Source of the DNA: Gamarada debralockiae
Lineage: Eukaryota; Ascomycota; Leotiomycetes; Helotiales; Hyphodiscaceae
DNA: 64,000 nt
NCBI GenBank assembly: GCA_002803225.1
Contig: NXFV01000921.1
Span: forward strand, 18,042 to 82,041
Direction of reading: 5' to 3'
The number at the start of each line of letters is the position of its first letter. Position 1 is the stretch's first letter. This document shows positions 12,601 to 23,404 of this stretch, one piece after another. The notes beneath the pieces were generated by a model. It was not told the DNA's origin. It did no database searches and was given only the letters and a program-made list of their open reading frames with translations. Position numbers and translations under genes: made by a program.

Positions 12601-13689
12601 AGCATAGAAAGATGTGTAAACTCAATCTAAATATGAAGGAAGACCGCAGACTACTACGAAAGAAAGCCAAGGGAAGAAAACAAAATGGGTAGCTTGGTAA
12701 ATAATTGGCCCGTTCGAAGGTATGAGTACCCAGAGGCACGACACCTTTTCAGCACTGGCATCTTCTGTGCTCCACCTACCTTGCAGTTCCAAAAATTGAT
12801 TTGCCGGGAGAGGCACCGGTTTGAAATGGTTCAATGTTGGGACACAATGAGGTTATCCTCTTATCAATGACCCACTGTAGAATGACCGAGGTCCATTGCC
12901 AGCTCAGCCTCGCCACTGGAAGACGCCAAAACACGAACAAGAATGAGAAAATTGAGGATGAAAAAGGTCCGATGCGCTTTGCGTCGTCTGTGAAGTGGAC
13001 CCGCCTCGCCAATTTTACGTCCGTACATGGCTGGCATCCCAAATTTGGGAGAGCCTCACTACCGTGTTCTCGTACCGAGTTTGTCAACATAGAGCCGCCC
13101 ATGTCACGGGTCGCGAGACTGGTAGATGGTTGGATGGATTGTTTGAGATTCAGCGGCCCGGAGGTGAAGATAAAGATCTGATCGAGGTGGACCCCCTATT
13201 GTAGTGTTTCCGCAGTGCCGCCGCCACTAAAATTTAGCACCCGAGCTGCCAGATTCGGAGGCCCTTGTGGACGGCACTGACCCTCTTGAAATATTTATGG
13301 GACTAGATGTTTCCCAGGCCTAGCGTTGTGTTTCCGATCCTCCAATTTGAGTGCATGAGCGTAAAGCTTGGCTGAAAGGAGAGCTGGTGACAGTAAGGTA
13401 TCGAAGTTGATATCCAACATTCACTCACGGACTTGAGAGGTCAGACGTAACATTAATATCGGATTGATTGAGATGTACGATTCTCATAGCCTAATTCTTC
13501 TCAGCTATTTGAAAAGTGGGTTTTTGATAAACATCCAGGTATGGAGGACATCCGGTTGATAATAGCTGCCGAGAGAGATTGTTGCTCTCTCGTATCGAAT
13601 CTGAAAAGACGTGGATAATTTCAGCATTCATGAGGATTCTTTCCATCATCTAAACTGATGTCCCTCAAATCTCAGGGATTCTTCCTGGC
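12601..13689. other. Intergenic region upstream of the MFS gene
   Basis: About 1.1 kb. Open frames at 12834-13204 have no recognisable content or splice structure. I see no gene, repeat or RNA here. Confidence 0.5.
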
Positions 13690-15250
13690 TCTGTCTATCA
13701 CAGCCCGCGCCGCTAGAATCCCCACGGAATTTGAGATGTACTCCAGTTTCGAATGAAGCCACAATTTGCATTCGCTACCTTCTGGTTAGGAAACAAACGC
13801 TCTCCAGTGCGAAAAAAATCATGAGGTATCCACCAAGGGGCATCCTGCATCCAGTGGGTGCAGGGTCCCCGGCGGAGTTGATGTCGCCCAAACAGAAGCT
13901 TGAACTTGCGCATGTATCAGAAATCAGTTCTGAGATGATTGCGCGAGATTGTAATCGAGTCTGCTGGGCGTCGAAAGAAGTCTCGGTATGGGGATGTGAC
14001 TCTATAAGCGAAATGCATCGAAGAAGGACCTCGTAGAGGTGAATGCGGCTGCTCGATAATTGTTGGATATAAATGCCACATGAACATCCTCATAGACGTG
14101 CTGTGGAAATACTTTAGACGTGGTTTCCGTATTGGCTTCTTCCGTTGAGGTCGTTCCTGACTTGCGAAGGTTGCGATGTCGCCAAATTGCCGGGAGAGAT
14201 CCCATCCGTTCTTGATACTTGAGATCGATAAAGATGGCTTCTCTGACGACCTAGAGCATCTTGACAATCCACCATTCGTCATCTGAGTTGCTGTCGAAGA
14301 GAACCTGAGCTTTGTATCAAAGACGAGCTGTGCGAAGGTTACATTGTGCTAGCTGAAGACCGGGGTCTTTTATTGGTATTGTTTCGAGCCATATTTGTGC
14401 ATCTTCTGAGGGCTTGATGTGCTCGACGATTGTCTTTACTGTCTTTTTAAATGGTCAGTATTTGCTCAAATGGGTTGAGTGACTTACTTACGACATGACA
14501 ATAGCTGATCCGAATAAGATTAATACCTATGGGAGTAGTGAACTCCTCCTTACAACGAAGTCGAAGAAGCGACACTCGCACTGGATGATGGCGGTGACGG
14601 GACCAAGCGGCACCAGACAACCGAAAACCACTAATCACCTGTTCTTGAATGTTAGAATAGTTGCTGGTGTTCGAAAAGAGAGATTTTTATAAACTTGCTT
14701 GCTTCAAACATGCAGAACGAGTAATTCGTTGCCAGTACAGCGTGCTGCCGAGCCTCATCGGGATCTTGCAAAAGCTTCGCCATCACGCTTCTATCTTCAG
14801 TCAATCAATCCCAAGTTGATTTGATAAGCTCAACCAGGCAACGGCGTCTAGGGCTTCTCTCAGCGGACCACGCAAGTCAGTGCGGCCACAGAGCTTGGGC
14901 AAAAACGACAGGCCCCTTTGGGAAAGAAAGGTGACTCGAACACATAATCGGCAAAGAAGCAAGGTACAGCCATTTCTCGCCAATTTGTGCTCATAGGAGG
15001 CGATATCCTAAGTTGATGATCTCCGAAGTCTCGGGCTGTACGTTGAGAAGTACTTTTGAAGCTGTTGACAGGGTGCTCGAAGCCAAAAATGAAGCTGCTC
15101 GTCTCCCAGCCATACGGGCCTTGACCCGAGTCTTCAGTTTCTTCTCCGCGATACTTCTCACATCCCTGAATACTAACTCTACTCGGGTCGATACGCGTAA
15201 GCTACCCAGACTTCAGGCACCGCTGACAAGATGGCTAATCTCATCGCACT
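13690..15250 (-). pseudogene. Decayed Zn2Cys6-type regulator (Fungal_trans_2/DUF3468-like domain)
   Basis: Scattered frames, read from right to left, follow the order of this regulator family. The linker region (RDVRSIAEKKLKTRVKARMAG) comes first, then the start of the activator domain (FFADYVFESPFF). The core follows: FLPKLCGRTDLRGPL, EALDAVAWLSLSNQLGID, LLQDPDEARQHAVLATNYSF. The C-terminal part carries VYEDVHVAFISNNYRAA, IHLYEVLLRCISLIESHPH and SLGGYLMIFFALES-like segments. Several stops and frame changes separate them, and the Cys-rich DNA-binding motif itself is not recognisable. Such regulators commonly sit in biosynthetic clusters, which fits its place beside the exporter and the O-acetylhomoserine genes. 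Confidence 0.6.
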
Positions 15251-16281
15251 AATGTCAATGGTTCTCCTTAGGATGCTCAATCAGCCATACAATAGCTTGT
15301 GCTTGATGCTCTTTAAGAGGAAGGTCTTTAAAAGTTATATAGATCCCGGATTAGCGCACTGGACCATTTTCAAAGCCACGAAAAAACAAAGTTTTAGTAT
15401 GTTTCTCATACAAAACATTAATAAGTTCGTGACACAAAACATTCCGCTTTCGCGAAAACAAACTTTTTTCGGGGGAATCATTAGCCTCCCCTCGGAGTAT
15501 TAATTATGCATGAGCGTTTCTTTATCGGTTTAGGTTTAGCGTCGAATTTTACGGGGCTGCGCCTTTCGGCTCGCCGTACTCTTTACCATTTTAGGCGATG
15601 CCTCTCCTGAACGGGGGCTGTACCGATCGTAAGGTCGAGGAAATCTTATCTTTCTGCAGTAATCCCAGATTTCAGCAAGGCTGAACGTGGTGTACCGTAT
15701 AAGAACAGTTCGTTCTATGAGGAATCCCTCCTACAAGCAACGGTTCTAACTGGTTGAAATGCACCACAGGGGTCTTATAAGAACATAGTGTAGAGTCTAT
15801 TTTACCTCTCATCGAGGGTCAAAACCCTCCTATTTTCGATCGTTTCCAGAGCAGAATTCTCTCACTGGAAAGCATTCAGAGGACATCAGTTGACTGTGAG
15901 CAAAAGACTGTGCGGCAAAAAGGTGTCTTAGGTACGAGAAGCTCTTTTGTAAGAGAGTACACTCCATAGGCGCCGAGCTGAAAGTCTTCGTATAAACACC
16001 GACACCTTCTATAAGAAATGGTGCTAATTTAAGTAAAAGCAAGAGTTCCACTTATAAGGGCAGTGCTTATAATGCAATATGGTAGTTTCATCTCGACAGA
16101 GACTATGCGTTCATGAGGCGTACAAGTAAGCTGCCCAGAAACTCAGCTCTCTTGTCCTATGATGTGTATATAAGGGATCTTCATCGCTCTTCTCGCTGTA
16201 CTATCTATTTTCAAAATCAAGAAATTTGGCCTTTGATATCTTCTTGTTCTCAATTCCTCTTGCGACTGGGCTTCATTCATC
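15251..16281. other. Gene-free block, possibly organelle-derived
   Basis: About 1 kb with no nuclear gene. From about 15380 to 16090 the texture differs from its surroundings. It has AT-rich runs, a compact GC-rich hairpin-like cluster at 15556-15585 and many short RNA-like motifs, reminiscent of fungal mitochondrial intergenic or intron sequence. I could not match it to a named mitochondrial gene. Confidence 0.3.
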
Positions 16282-17756
16282 ATGGGACAACACTCTACCC
16301 CTACCTGCCCCCCTCTCCCCGTCGAAGGCCCACAAATTCAGCCCATTGCCGGGAGTCTGACATTCCATAATCTTTCAATAATTATTTCGGGGGCCACCGC
16401 AGTCTTCTCTTGCCTGATAGCAATCTTTCTCATCTTCAGACATGCAACCCACTTCTCAAACCCAGAGGAACAGAAACAGTACGTCATCGCACCTCAATTA
16501 TTCCACAGTGCTAGTGAGTCCTAACCGCTTTGAGTAGAATAATCAGGATAATAACTATCATCCCATCTTTCGCAATTGTCTCTCTCCTCTGCGTCTGGTT
16601 AGATGAATCCCCGTCTCAATATATCGAACCCGCTCTCGAAGTCGCCGAAGCGTTTGCAATGGCAGCTTTCTTCCTGCTCATGTCCACCTACGTCGTACCC
16701 GAGGGAGGGGATCGAGAGGCTTTCTTCAATCAATTGGAATTGATCGACAAGAAAGGCAATCCGAAGGGCGTTGGAAGTCTTAAGTGGTATCAGGTAGCGC
16801 ACAACCCGTCCATCGTCTGCCAAGCGTAACTAACTTTGTCAACAGAAACTGTCTTTCCTCGTTATCCAATGGGTAGGTAATTAGGGAGGTATTTTTTCCT
16901 AATTGAGGCTGTTCATGAGCTTTTGCTCTTGAAGCATGTCTCGGGAGTAGTTATTCCAAAGGTTCTTCCCAAAGAAGCAATTGCTAAGTCGTCGGTGTTC
17001 GCAGATACCGGTCAGTATCATACTCTGGATCGCGACAGTCATCTCCTTGGCGGTTGGAACATATTGTGCAACTTCCAACAAGCCACATTTCGCTCACATT
17101 TGGGTAGATATCCTTCCTTGAAGCCAGAGCGAGCACTTCCATAGGCCATACTGACTACTATCCAGATCACCGTTTTCCGCATGTTCTCAACCATCATAGC
17201 CTTCTTCGCAATCCTTCGCTTTTACCAACGCTCGAAAGGTGTGCTGAAACCCAGAGGCACCTTCAAACAACTCCTCTGCTTCAAAATTCTCGTTTTCCTC
17301 AACATCATTCAAACAGTCTGTCCCCACCAACTCCCTCACACTTATGTTGTGCTAACAACCATCAAGTTCATCTTCAACTTCCTCACATCGAGTGGAACTC
17401 TGCACGCTAACAAACACCTCACGTTCCAAGACTTCTCGCACGGCATCCCATCGCTCATCCTTTCATGCGAAATCGCTCTCATTGCTCCCCTCTTTCTGAT
17501 TGCGTACTCTCCTGCACGATACATAATCAGCGCTTCGACTGAAGAGGCTCGTGCTCAAGGATATCAAGGCGGGCCTCTTGGCATGGGGGCAATATTGACT
17601 ACTATCAATATCACTGATATCTTTGGCACGCCTGTGCAGGCTATCAAAGGCCGTGGAAGAAGCAGCGGATTCGCCTTGGTTACGCAAAACAGGGTCAATA
17701 GATTCGCTGATGGAGACGAGCAGTCAGTTGAGCTAATTGGGGGCGAAATACAGTAG
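16282..17756 (+). CDS. DUF300/OST-alpha (TMEM184) family multi-pass membrane protein
   Basis: Starting at ATG 16282 (MGQHSTPTCPPLPVEGP), five exons give a protein of about 400 residues with roughly seven hydrophobic segments. They include LSIIISGATAVFSCLIAIF, IIPSFAIVSLLCVW, FAMAAFFLLMSTYVV, IPVSIILWIATVISLAVG, FSTIIAFFAILRFY and LSCEIALIAPLFLIAYSP. The order and the FAHIW and RFYQRSK segments fit the organic-solute-transporter-alpha/Tmem184 fold. Introns follow EEQKQ, WYQ, VIQW (about 130 bases, donor GTAGGT, acceptor TTCGCAG) and AHIW. The gene looks intact. Fungal members are poorly characterised; a vacuolar or endomembrane role is usual, but nothing here fixes the substrate. Confidence 0.85.
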
Positions 17757-20319
17757 TATTTTAGAGTTAGCTTGGTATCTAAGGAGCTGAAATTATAAGG
17801 AGGGGAAGAACTCCCTTATACTACAAAAAGAGGGAAACATGCTATACCAGATTAGGCAATTCCAACCAACACGAGCAGACTCAGGGCTACGTGGATGGGC
17901 GCCGACAGAGGAGGGAGAGGCGTTCCAGAAGGTATTGAACGAAACAGGTTCCGTTGGGTATTTTTGACGTGCGAGTGAGAGATTAATAGGTCACAGACAA
18001 AACCGCACCGTAGTTTGAGGATGAGCCGTGGAGTAGTCGGGTTTCAGGCAGTTGGCACGAAATTGTAGATTTTTGTTTGAAAATGCCGCTTCCTGAGAAG
18101 AGAAATTGACACAGTCCTCGACAAAGAGGTATTTAACTTGTGTCACAACCTTTGATGAACCTGAAGTCTGGAAGAGGAGATGAGAGCACGAAAGGTTACA
18201 TGAGAAGTCCCAAAAGTTCCTCAACAAGTTATCATAAATCAGTACTCCATTTTACGATAATAAAACATCTACAATCAGTAACATCAAACTAAGAAAACAA
18301 AATCCAATTCCGGCCACCTTGGAGTCCAGTTCCTCAAGCATTGGTCTCCGGGTCCCTCTATCTCACCGTCAACTCGCCATTGCTCGCCTCACCAAAGAAG
18401 AGTCTAAAATTAGCAATTACATCATCATTGTAACGGGGATCCAGACATGCGAAGAACATTTCAAGACGTGACGGAACCATAGGTTCATTTCTCATAGCTT
18501 AGCTGTCGGGTGAAGCGTTGCCATCAAGGCAGTGTCACGCTGAACCGCATAACCAAACCATTTATGAAGGAGCCAAGAATATGCGAAGAACTATTCGAAA
18601 ACTAGTGCACGATGCAAGTGTACTGTTGATTCATAGGTAGCTACCCTGTGAGGGTTTAGGTGAGGTATCTGTGACATTCATCCTTGTGAAGATGGGAAGA
18701 TACGGCTAGGTGTCTTAGCTAGCCAGATTTCCTTGGCTATAACGGAACACAAACACGTGAAGAGTATACTGAGAAAGGGTGATATGATGCAAGGGTATCT
18801 CCGTATACAATTGTGAATTTGGAGGTTGTAATGAAGTACATGTGATGTTCAGCCCAACGAAGCTGATACACCACAGGTCGCTAGCATCAACAAACTTCAA
18901 CAACGGCTACAGCGGCACGTAGAACATGCGAAAAACATGCAAAGAAGATATCCCACGATGTAAGCTTATCCAATAGTTGATTTTTCATATGAGGTGAGGC
19001 ATTTGTGACGTTCAGCCCTACGCCAGTACTAGCGCCCAACCTTCCACGGCTGTGCATCATGACAGCACACTGCCGATGTGAGAGTAACTGCTCCCTTTTT
19101 GCTATTGGCTACTTTATCAAAGCCTTGAAGGGTTCTCCTCTCTCGTACTTCGTCACCCCCTTCGGCGAGCACAAAACGGGTGGGGCGCTGTTCACAAACT
19201 TTGATGGGCGCTCTAGACTCAACTTCAGCCTCCTTTAATGGTCCAGAAGAAACCGAACTTAGGATGAAAGAATGTTCTTCGTGCAATCATGAGCTCGCAC
19301 GATGTGCGATAGACCACTCGCTCTTCCTCTAATTTCGACAGATTGGCCTGGCCTTCCAGATCTAGTACTTGAAGGTACGATGAAGCGTAACTTCCTCCAG
19401 GACAGCCATCAAGGTAGCATAATAGATGGAAATACCAATTCATGCTCAAACCTTCACGTCACTTCAACTATTCAGAACTTGGGACAAAAGACGCCTCCAT
19501 GACCCTCCCGACACAACAGAGGTTGAAAATTCGATTGTGGCAACACTTCCATGCCAAAGTCCTCGCCTCTCGAAACTTCAGACGAGTTTGCGAAGTTGAG
19601 ACCGAAAGTAAACGTACAAGTAAAGGACGTAGGCATGAATTCAGGATTGAGATTTGATAAATTCGATTTATGGCATCACTTGAGTGCCAGACCAAGTCCC
19701 GATCCTTCCCTTATCTGACTTCCGCTTTTGGCAATTGCTTCGAGATTGTTGGTGATGTGTTGTCAGATGCATCCGGAGTATCCGCATACGAGAGTTGCGC
19801 ATTGAATGCGCAGGAGTGGATTTAGATTCTCGTGTTATACATGGGAGGTTCGTCCTAAAAGAAAGATGTCCGAGCCCTTCACCGCGCGGGAAGCGAGGTT
19901 GGTGAGGGTCAAATAGCTTCAGAGCACAAGATGAAGATGTATGAATCAATAGCCCAAGTAGATAGGCAGTAAAGGTAGATTTAAAAACAAATAAAATTAT
20001 TCAGATAATTACAGTTGGCAATGGTATATCTATCCCGTACACCGTTTTCCCAGTTCAACGCAGCAATGCACTTGGAACCACAACCACCACCACCACACAC
20101 GTAACTCTACACCGTCTCTGCTCTAGACATTTTCTAATTCCTCGAAACGGGGAATAATGGGTGGTAAGGATCGAGGGATTGAAAACAGATAGAAAGAGGA
20201 AAAGTGCACCACACATACAACGGCAGTCAAACTACCCACTGCCGATGAACACCCTTGCGAGGACATCGCAGGATGCCACCCCTCTTCCCTCATTCCACAA
20301 CAACGACAAAAGTGAACGT
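17757..20319. other. 2.5-kb gene-free region with diverged repeats
   Basis: No supported gene. Several diverged copies of a short unit occur between 18446 and 19025. They begin with CATGCGAAGAAC-like sequence, and the fuller copies end with GTGACATTCATCC/GTGACGTTCAGCC. Open frames at 19005-19950 have no recognisable content. The right end is the 3' region of the proton-pump gene. Confidence 0.45.
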
Positions 20320-23300
20320 TTAATCATCTTCCTCAGCCTCGGTGGCCTTGGGTGTCAAGTGCCAGCGGTTGCCTCCGTGCTCGTCTTGCTCGTGTGCGAT
20401 GGCGACCTTAGACAAGTGCATGAGGATGTTCTCCATTTGGGTGTCAGCGTGGCTGCGCTTGGCACGTCCAAGGTTATCGAGCCACGACCATTGGTTGAGG
20501 AGGTAATAGACGATGGCGCAGACAATGGTGACACCGATCGAGAAGGCCCAGACAATGACAACGGTGACAATGCTAGTATGTCCGTTGTTGGAGAAGAGCT
20601 TGTTGTGGTCAGCGGGGTCGGTGACCTGTCCGGCACCTCCACCGAGCCAGCCGAAAACACAGAAGAGTGTAGCAAGGACATCGACACCGAAGATGGCGCC
20701 GACGAGTTGCCAGGATGGCCAGGTATTACCACCACGAGTGACGAAGATGAGCCAGTTTTCTGTGAGGGAGACTTCGAGGAAGAGAATGCCTTGTACAGCA
20801 CCGAAGTTTTCGATGATACCACCGTTAGGCAAGAACATTGAACCACGGATGACCCAGGTACCCAAAGCGAGAAGTATACCGAGAATGACGGAGATGATCC
20901 AGATCTTGGGCAATTGCCACTCGACGGGGCGGGCTTCGAAATGGGCGTTATCGTAAGCGACGGCAATGGTGGCCAAATCAGCAAACAGGGCAAGGAAGAC
21001 AATGAGATCGGTTCGGATGGTCTCACGGATGATAACCATGGAGGTGACAAGATAAATTTCCAAGTGAAGACAGAGAGCGATACGGTATTGGATATAAGCC
21101 TTCATACGTTGGAAAATTTGACGAGCGATCTTGATGGCCGAAACAATGGTGGAGAGACCTGGGGCAAGGAAGACGATATCGGCGGCGGCTTGGGCGGCTT
21201 CGGTAGCACCTTCGACAGCAATACCGCAGTCAGACTTCTTCAAAGAAGGAGCATCGTTGACACCGTCACCAGTCATGGCAGTCAAGTGACCACGTTGTTG
21301 CAGCATCTCCACGACTTGGTACTTGTGCTCGGGGAAAACTTCAGCGAAACCATCGGCCTTCTCAACGAGATCGTGCTGAGTAGTTCCAGAGAGACCACCG
21401 TGGATGAGCTTGTCAGAGTTGTAAACCTTGGTGCCGAGAGCAAGCATCTTGCAAGTTTCCTTAGCAATAGCAATGGCATCACCAGTAAGCATCTTGACTT
21501 GAAGACCGAGAACTTGAGCTTCAGCGATGGTGGAAGCGGTATCTTCACGAGGGGGGTCGAACATGGGTAACATTCCGAGCAGAGTCCATGGCTTGTCGCC
21601 TTCCTTGACAGCAACACCGAGAGAACGGAAACCACGGCGAGCAAACTCAGTGGTCTTGGCCTTGTACATGTCGGCATCTTCCTTGGAGCATTCTGAGAGG
21701 TTGAGAATAGCCTTGGGGGCACCCTTGGCACAAATGTAGGTGACGCCATCCTTAACAACGACAGCAGTGATACGCTTGGAGACAGGGTCGAAAGGAGTGA
21801 ATTTCTCGGTCTTCCAGCCTTGGCTGAGGATTTCCTTGGCTTTTGGGTAGCGCTTAAGAGTGAGAATAGTGACCTTGTCAATGGGATCCAAAGACTTGAC
21901 GTTGTGGGAAGAGGCGAGAGCAGCGACAGCCATCATCCAGTTGACATCTTGGCCCTCAGCGACAAATGGCTCACGGATGGAAAGTTGGTTGGCAGTGAGA
22001 GTACCAGTCTTATCGGAGCAAAGAACATCGACACCAGCAAGAGATTCAATGGCAGTGAGCTTTTGGACAATGGCCTTTTCCTTTGCAAGATAGGCAGCTC
22101 CGACAGCGAGGGTGGTGGTGGTAACGACAGGAAGACCGACCGGAACACCAACAATCAAAAGAATGAGGGCATATCGAAGGAGGGTGTTGTCGTCGCTTTC
22201 TGGGGTCGCTATGCCAAGGTGGCGGAAGAAACCGCCAATCCAGGCGATGAGGATCCAACCAACGACCAAAACCAACAAAGACGTACCAATGGAGTTCATG
22301 ATAGCCTTGAAATGACCCTGGTCCTTGGCACCTGAAACCAAAGAAGCGGTGCGACCGACGAAGGACATCTTGGCAGAGTGTGTAACAATAGCATAGGCCT
22401 TTCCACGCTTGCAACCAGTTGTGTAGTAGATGACATCGGCAACATACTTGTCGACAGCGAGGGACTCTCCGGTCATGGCAGATTGATCAATGGCCAAAAG
22501 AGCATATCCAGATCCGTGCTTCTCGTGTCCATCATCATCATCATCTTTCTCATCTGGAGAGTCGCCACGTTGAGCTTCGAGTTCCTTGAGGTAGGTTTCG
22601 TATCCGTTGGGGTTATCGTACGCGCAGATAATGCGGGCATCGGCGGGAACGACTTGTCCATCTTCGACGATAATCTGCAGAAAGAAACAATTAGTTTTTG
22701 TCAATTGATACGCGACGCGTTCTGATGACTTACGATATCACCGGGAACCAATTCACGGGCCTTAATCTCTTGTTCTTGGCCATCACGAACGACAGTAGCA
22801 CGCATAGCGATGTCGCCCTTCAATGAGGCGACGACATCGGCAGCTTGCTTTTCCTGGTACCAACCGACAACAGCGTTGAGCATCAAAATACCAATAATGA
22901 CACCGAAATCAATCCAGTCACGAAGACCGGCAGCAAGGAGGACAGCAAGTTCCATGACTATATAGAAAGGTCAATTGAAAGAATTCCAAAAACTGTGAAC
23001 CAATTGAGCTTACCATAGAGAATAGGGCCGGTGAAGTATGACAAAAACTTGAGGAACATGTTCTCTTTCTCGGTGGTCAATTCGTTCCATCCGGTCTTCT
23101 TTCGTCGAGCTTCAACATCGTGGCTCTTCAAACCAGCCTTCAAATCGGTGTTTAACCACTCCTCAGGAGTATCGAAATCACTTCCAGCCGTAGCTCCTGC
23201 TCTCGACCACCAATGCTTCTTTTTGGGCGTATCATCGTCCCCGCCGATGGTAGAGGCCCGACGTCCGTCGCGGTAGTTGGAAATGTATCTGACGAGATTG

Positions 23301-23404
23301 TCATACTCGCCCAATTCTTGGTCGTCAGTTTGGGCGTTGCCGCGGCCGAGACCGAGTTCTTTATCGACGTTCCCGTTCTCGAGATCGCCGCTTAGGGGTG
23401 CCAT
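20320..23404 (-). CDS. PMA1: Plasma-membrane H+-transporting P-type ATPase (PMA1 type)
   Basis: This P3A ATPase of just under 1000 residues pumps protons out of the cell and energises nutrient uptake. Three exons start at ATG 23404 (MAPLSGDLENGNV). Motifs in order: the TGES actuator loop (SAMTGESLAVD), the phosphorylation site CSDKTGTLT, KGAPKAIL in the nucleotide-binding domain, MLTGDAIAIAKETC, and the hinge MTGDGVNDAPSLKKSDCGIA. Transmembrane helices end near NQWSWLDNLGRAKRSH, and the regulatory tail follows. An Asp-rich insert (DEKDDDDDGHEKHG) lies before the TGES loop. Introns are at about 23012-22956 and 22732-22680. Strong codon bias indicates high expression and creates long antisense open frames that are not genes. 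It is unrelated to its neighbours. Confidence 0.97.

Noticed and set aside
12834..13204. Plus-strand open frames upstream of the cluster exporter
   Set aside because: No domain content; translation lacks the composition of a real exon.
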